A stretch of 5,539 nt of DNA from Caldifarciminota bacterium. Its GTDB lineage: Bacteria; Hydrothermota; Tepidihabitantia; SM23-42. Shown piece by piece: positions 4,542-5,539 of the stretch (position 1 is its first letter; each line of letters starts with the position of its first letter). The position numbers were made by a program, and so were the translations under genes. The notes below the pieces were generated by a model. It was not told where the DNA came from. It did no database searches and was given only the letters and a program-made list of their open reading frames with translations. The DNA lies in the NCBI GenBank assembly GCA_023128195.1, contig JAGMEL010000083.1, positions 1 through 5,539 of the forward strand, given 5' to 3'.

Positions 4542-5466
4542 TTAAATTATCAGTCCATTCAGGAACCACACTCCTGAAAATGGTGTCGATTGTCTGTTTA
4601 AAACCTTTATCAAGACAATTTCTTTCAAGGTCTGCAAGTGCCTGTCTATATTCTTGTGCTGTAATACGCCGGTTAATCTTTTGAAAACGGACGGCTTTGA
4701 ATGTTGGATAATATTGTGCCATAGGATTTACCACTGTATTTTTTGACAATTCCTGGCTGATAAATTCAAAACATTTTTTACTCCCTGCAATATTATTCGG
4801 CAGGACAAGGTGTCGGATTAAAAGCCCTTTCTTTGCAATACCATTTTCTACTACTAAATCACCAACCTGTGAATGCATTTCCTTTAACGCTGGTCTCATA
4901 ATATCCCAGTATTTTGGCGCACTGGAATATTTTTCAGCATATTCATTATCTGCATATTTTATATCGGGCATATAAATATCCACAATGCCATCCAATAATC
5001 TTAATGTTTCAATAGCTTCATAACCACCACAATTATATACGAGGGGAATGTTCAAACCTTTTTCCTGGGCAATACTCAATGCCCTGATAATTTGAGGCAC
5101 CCAGGGTGTTGGCGTAACAAAATTAATATTGTGGCAGCCCAGGTTTTGTAACCTTAGCATCATCCGGGCAAGTTCTTCGAGGGCTACCTCTCTACCCATA
5201 CCAAGTTGACTGATCTCATAATTCTGGCAGTATACACAATGGAGATTGCAATGGGTAAAAAAGATCGTACCTGAACCGTGTTTGCCAACCAAGGGCGGTT
5301 CCTCACCAAAGTGTTGATGATATGAAGAAATTTTAACTTCTGATCCTGCTTTGCAATTTCCAATCTCGCCTTTCAATCTATCGACCTTGCACTTACGGGG
5401 ACAGACCCGACAGGGCGAGAGTAGATTATAAAATTCATCAATCAATTCTTTTGTTATTTTTTTCAT
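4528..5466 (-). CDS. PflX-like radical SAM protein (COG1313 type), function unknown
   Basis: The 312-residue protein (numbered from ATG 5466) resembles the PflX group, relatives of pyruvate formate-lyase activases. Seen: an N-terminal cysteine set C19, C22, C26 and C38 in SPCRVCPRKC...GNC, which could hold an extra Fe-S cluster or metal; HFGEEPPLVG (52-61), a signature of this group; GSGTIFFTHCNLHCVYCQNY (64-83), with the radical SAM CX3CX2C cysteines C73, C77 and C80; NFVTPTPW (115-122); YNCGGYE (144-150); and MPDIKY (166-171). The group's substrate is unknown, and a true PflA role is unlikely since no glycyl radical enzyme is nearby. GTG at 5469 is an equally open start, but AGG (5475-5473) lies six bases from ATG 5466 and only three from GTG, so I chose ATG. 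Upstream is a 10-bp tandem repeat. It is followed after 161 bases by sucC, on the same strand. The last residues (KNTN) lie inside a 7-bp repeat and look like a drifted end. Confidence 0.88.
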   Translation of the reverse strand: MKKITKELIDEFYNLLSPCRVCPRKCKVDRLKGEIGNCKAGSEVKISSYHQHFGEEPPLVGKHGSGTIFFTHCNLHCVYCQNYEISQLGMGREVALEELARMMLRLQNLGCHNINFVTPTPWVPQIIRALSIAQEKGLNIPLVYNCGGYEAIETLRLLDGIVDIYMPDIKYADNEYAEKYSSAPKYWDIMRPALKEMHSQVGDLVVENGIAKKGLLIRHLVLPNNIAGSKKCFEFISQELSKNTVVNPMAQYYPTFKAVRFQKINRRITAQEYRQALADLERNCLDKGFKQTIDTIFRSVVPEWTDNLKNTN

Positions 5467-5470
5467 CACC

Positions 5471-5530
5471 TACCTATTTTCCCTTATTTACCCCTCTTTT
5501 CCCTTTTTTACCCTTGTTTACCCCTCTTTT
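5471..5530. repeat. 10-bp tandem repeat (CCCYTNTTTW) upstream of the PflX-like gene
   Basis: Five in-phase 10-base units are visible: CCCTTATTTA (5481-5490), CCCCTCTTTT (5491-5500), CCCTTTTTTA (5501-5510), CCCTTGTTTA (5511-5520) and CCCCTCTTTT (5521-5530). A degenerate unit precedes them (5471-5480). Bases 5481-5500 and 5511-5530 differ at one position, so a 30-bp higher-order period is overlaid. On the gene's coding strand the tract is nearly all purine, with runs of A once per helical turn. The array fades by the window edge. It fills the place where the gene's promoter should be. Confidence 0.7.
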
Positions 5531-5539
5531 TTGCCTTCT

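Noticed and set aside
4481..4684. Plus-strand open frame over the end of the PflX-like gene
   Set aside because: It spans a repeat and the antisense of a real C-terminus, with no convincing ribosome site or homology.
4528..5466. AmrS or PflA (COG1180) identity for the minus-strand radical SAM gene
   Set aside because: The HFGEEPPLVG stretch and the N-terminal four-cysteine pattern fit the PflX/COG1313 group better, and no AMMECR1/MEMO or glycyl radical enzyme gene is present.

Overview
The window looks like an AT-rich chromosomal segment from an anaerobic bacterium. It holds two oxygen-sensitive-type radical SAM proteins, bacterial succinyl-CoA ligase genes, strong Shine-Dalgarno sites (AGGAGG-type) and sigma70-like promoters. 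The incomplete tRNA at the left edge has no encoded CCA. I cannot name a species. The short-period intergenic repeats remind me of anaerobic candidate-phylum genomes, but that is only an impression. No phage, transposase, CRISPR or defence gene is present.

Layout. Bases 1-25 are the 3' end of a tRNA, probably tRNA-Pro, followed by an 11-bp hairpin and a degenerate 7-bp tandem repeat. A promoter (161-188) and a dyad (203-234) precede a KamA-family radical SAM/PLP aminomutase-like gene (277-1374, +). A long hairpin follows its stop codon, then a 102-bp element bounded by perfect 11-bp inverted repeats (1420-1521). A second promoter (1592-1619) drives a small two-TM HAMP protein (1639-2232, +). 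The convergent junction (2233-2346) is largely a 7-bp-period array. On the minus strand, transcribed right to left, lie a COG1313/PflX-like radical SAM gene (4528-5466) and then sucC (3233-4366) and sucD (2347-3216). A promoter in the 161-bp gap upstream of sucC probably makes sucCD its own transcription unit. The right edge, upstream of the PflX-like gene, is a 10-bp tandem repeat that runs to near the window end.

How the genes relate. SucC and SucD are the two subunits of one enzyme, which links succinyl-CoA and succinate to ATP and can run either in a TCA route or in fermentative or reductive metabolism. The aminomutase-like protein and the PflX-like protein share radical SAM chemistry, but they are on opposite strands about 3 kb apart and nothing in the sequence ties them into one pathway. 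The HAMP protein looks like a membrane signalling or scaffold component without an output domain.

The strongest points for a second look are: (1) the KamA-like enzyme has Arg where lysine 2,3-aminomutase has a lysine-binding Asp, so its substrate is probably not lysine; (2) the 102-bp inverted-repeat element; (3) intergenic DNA built from 7-bp and 10-bp periodic repeats, one of which supplies the stop codon of the PflX-like gene. I found no convincing new multi-gene system.
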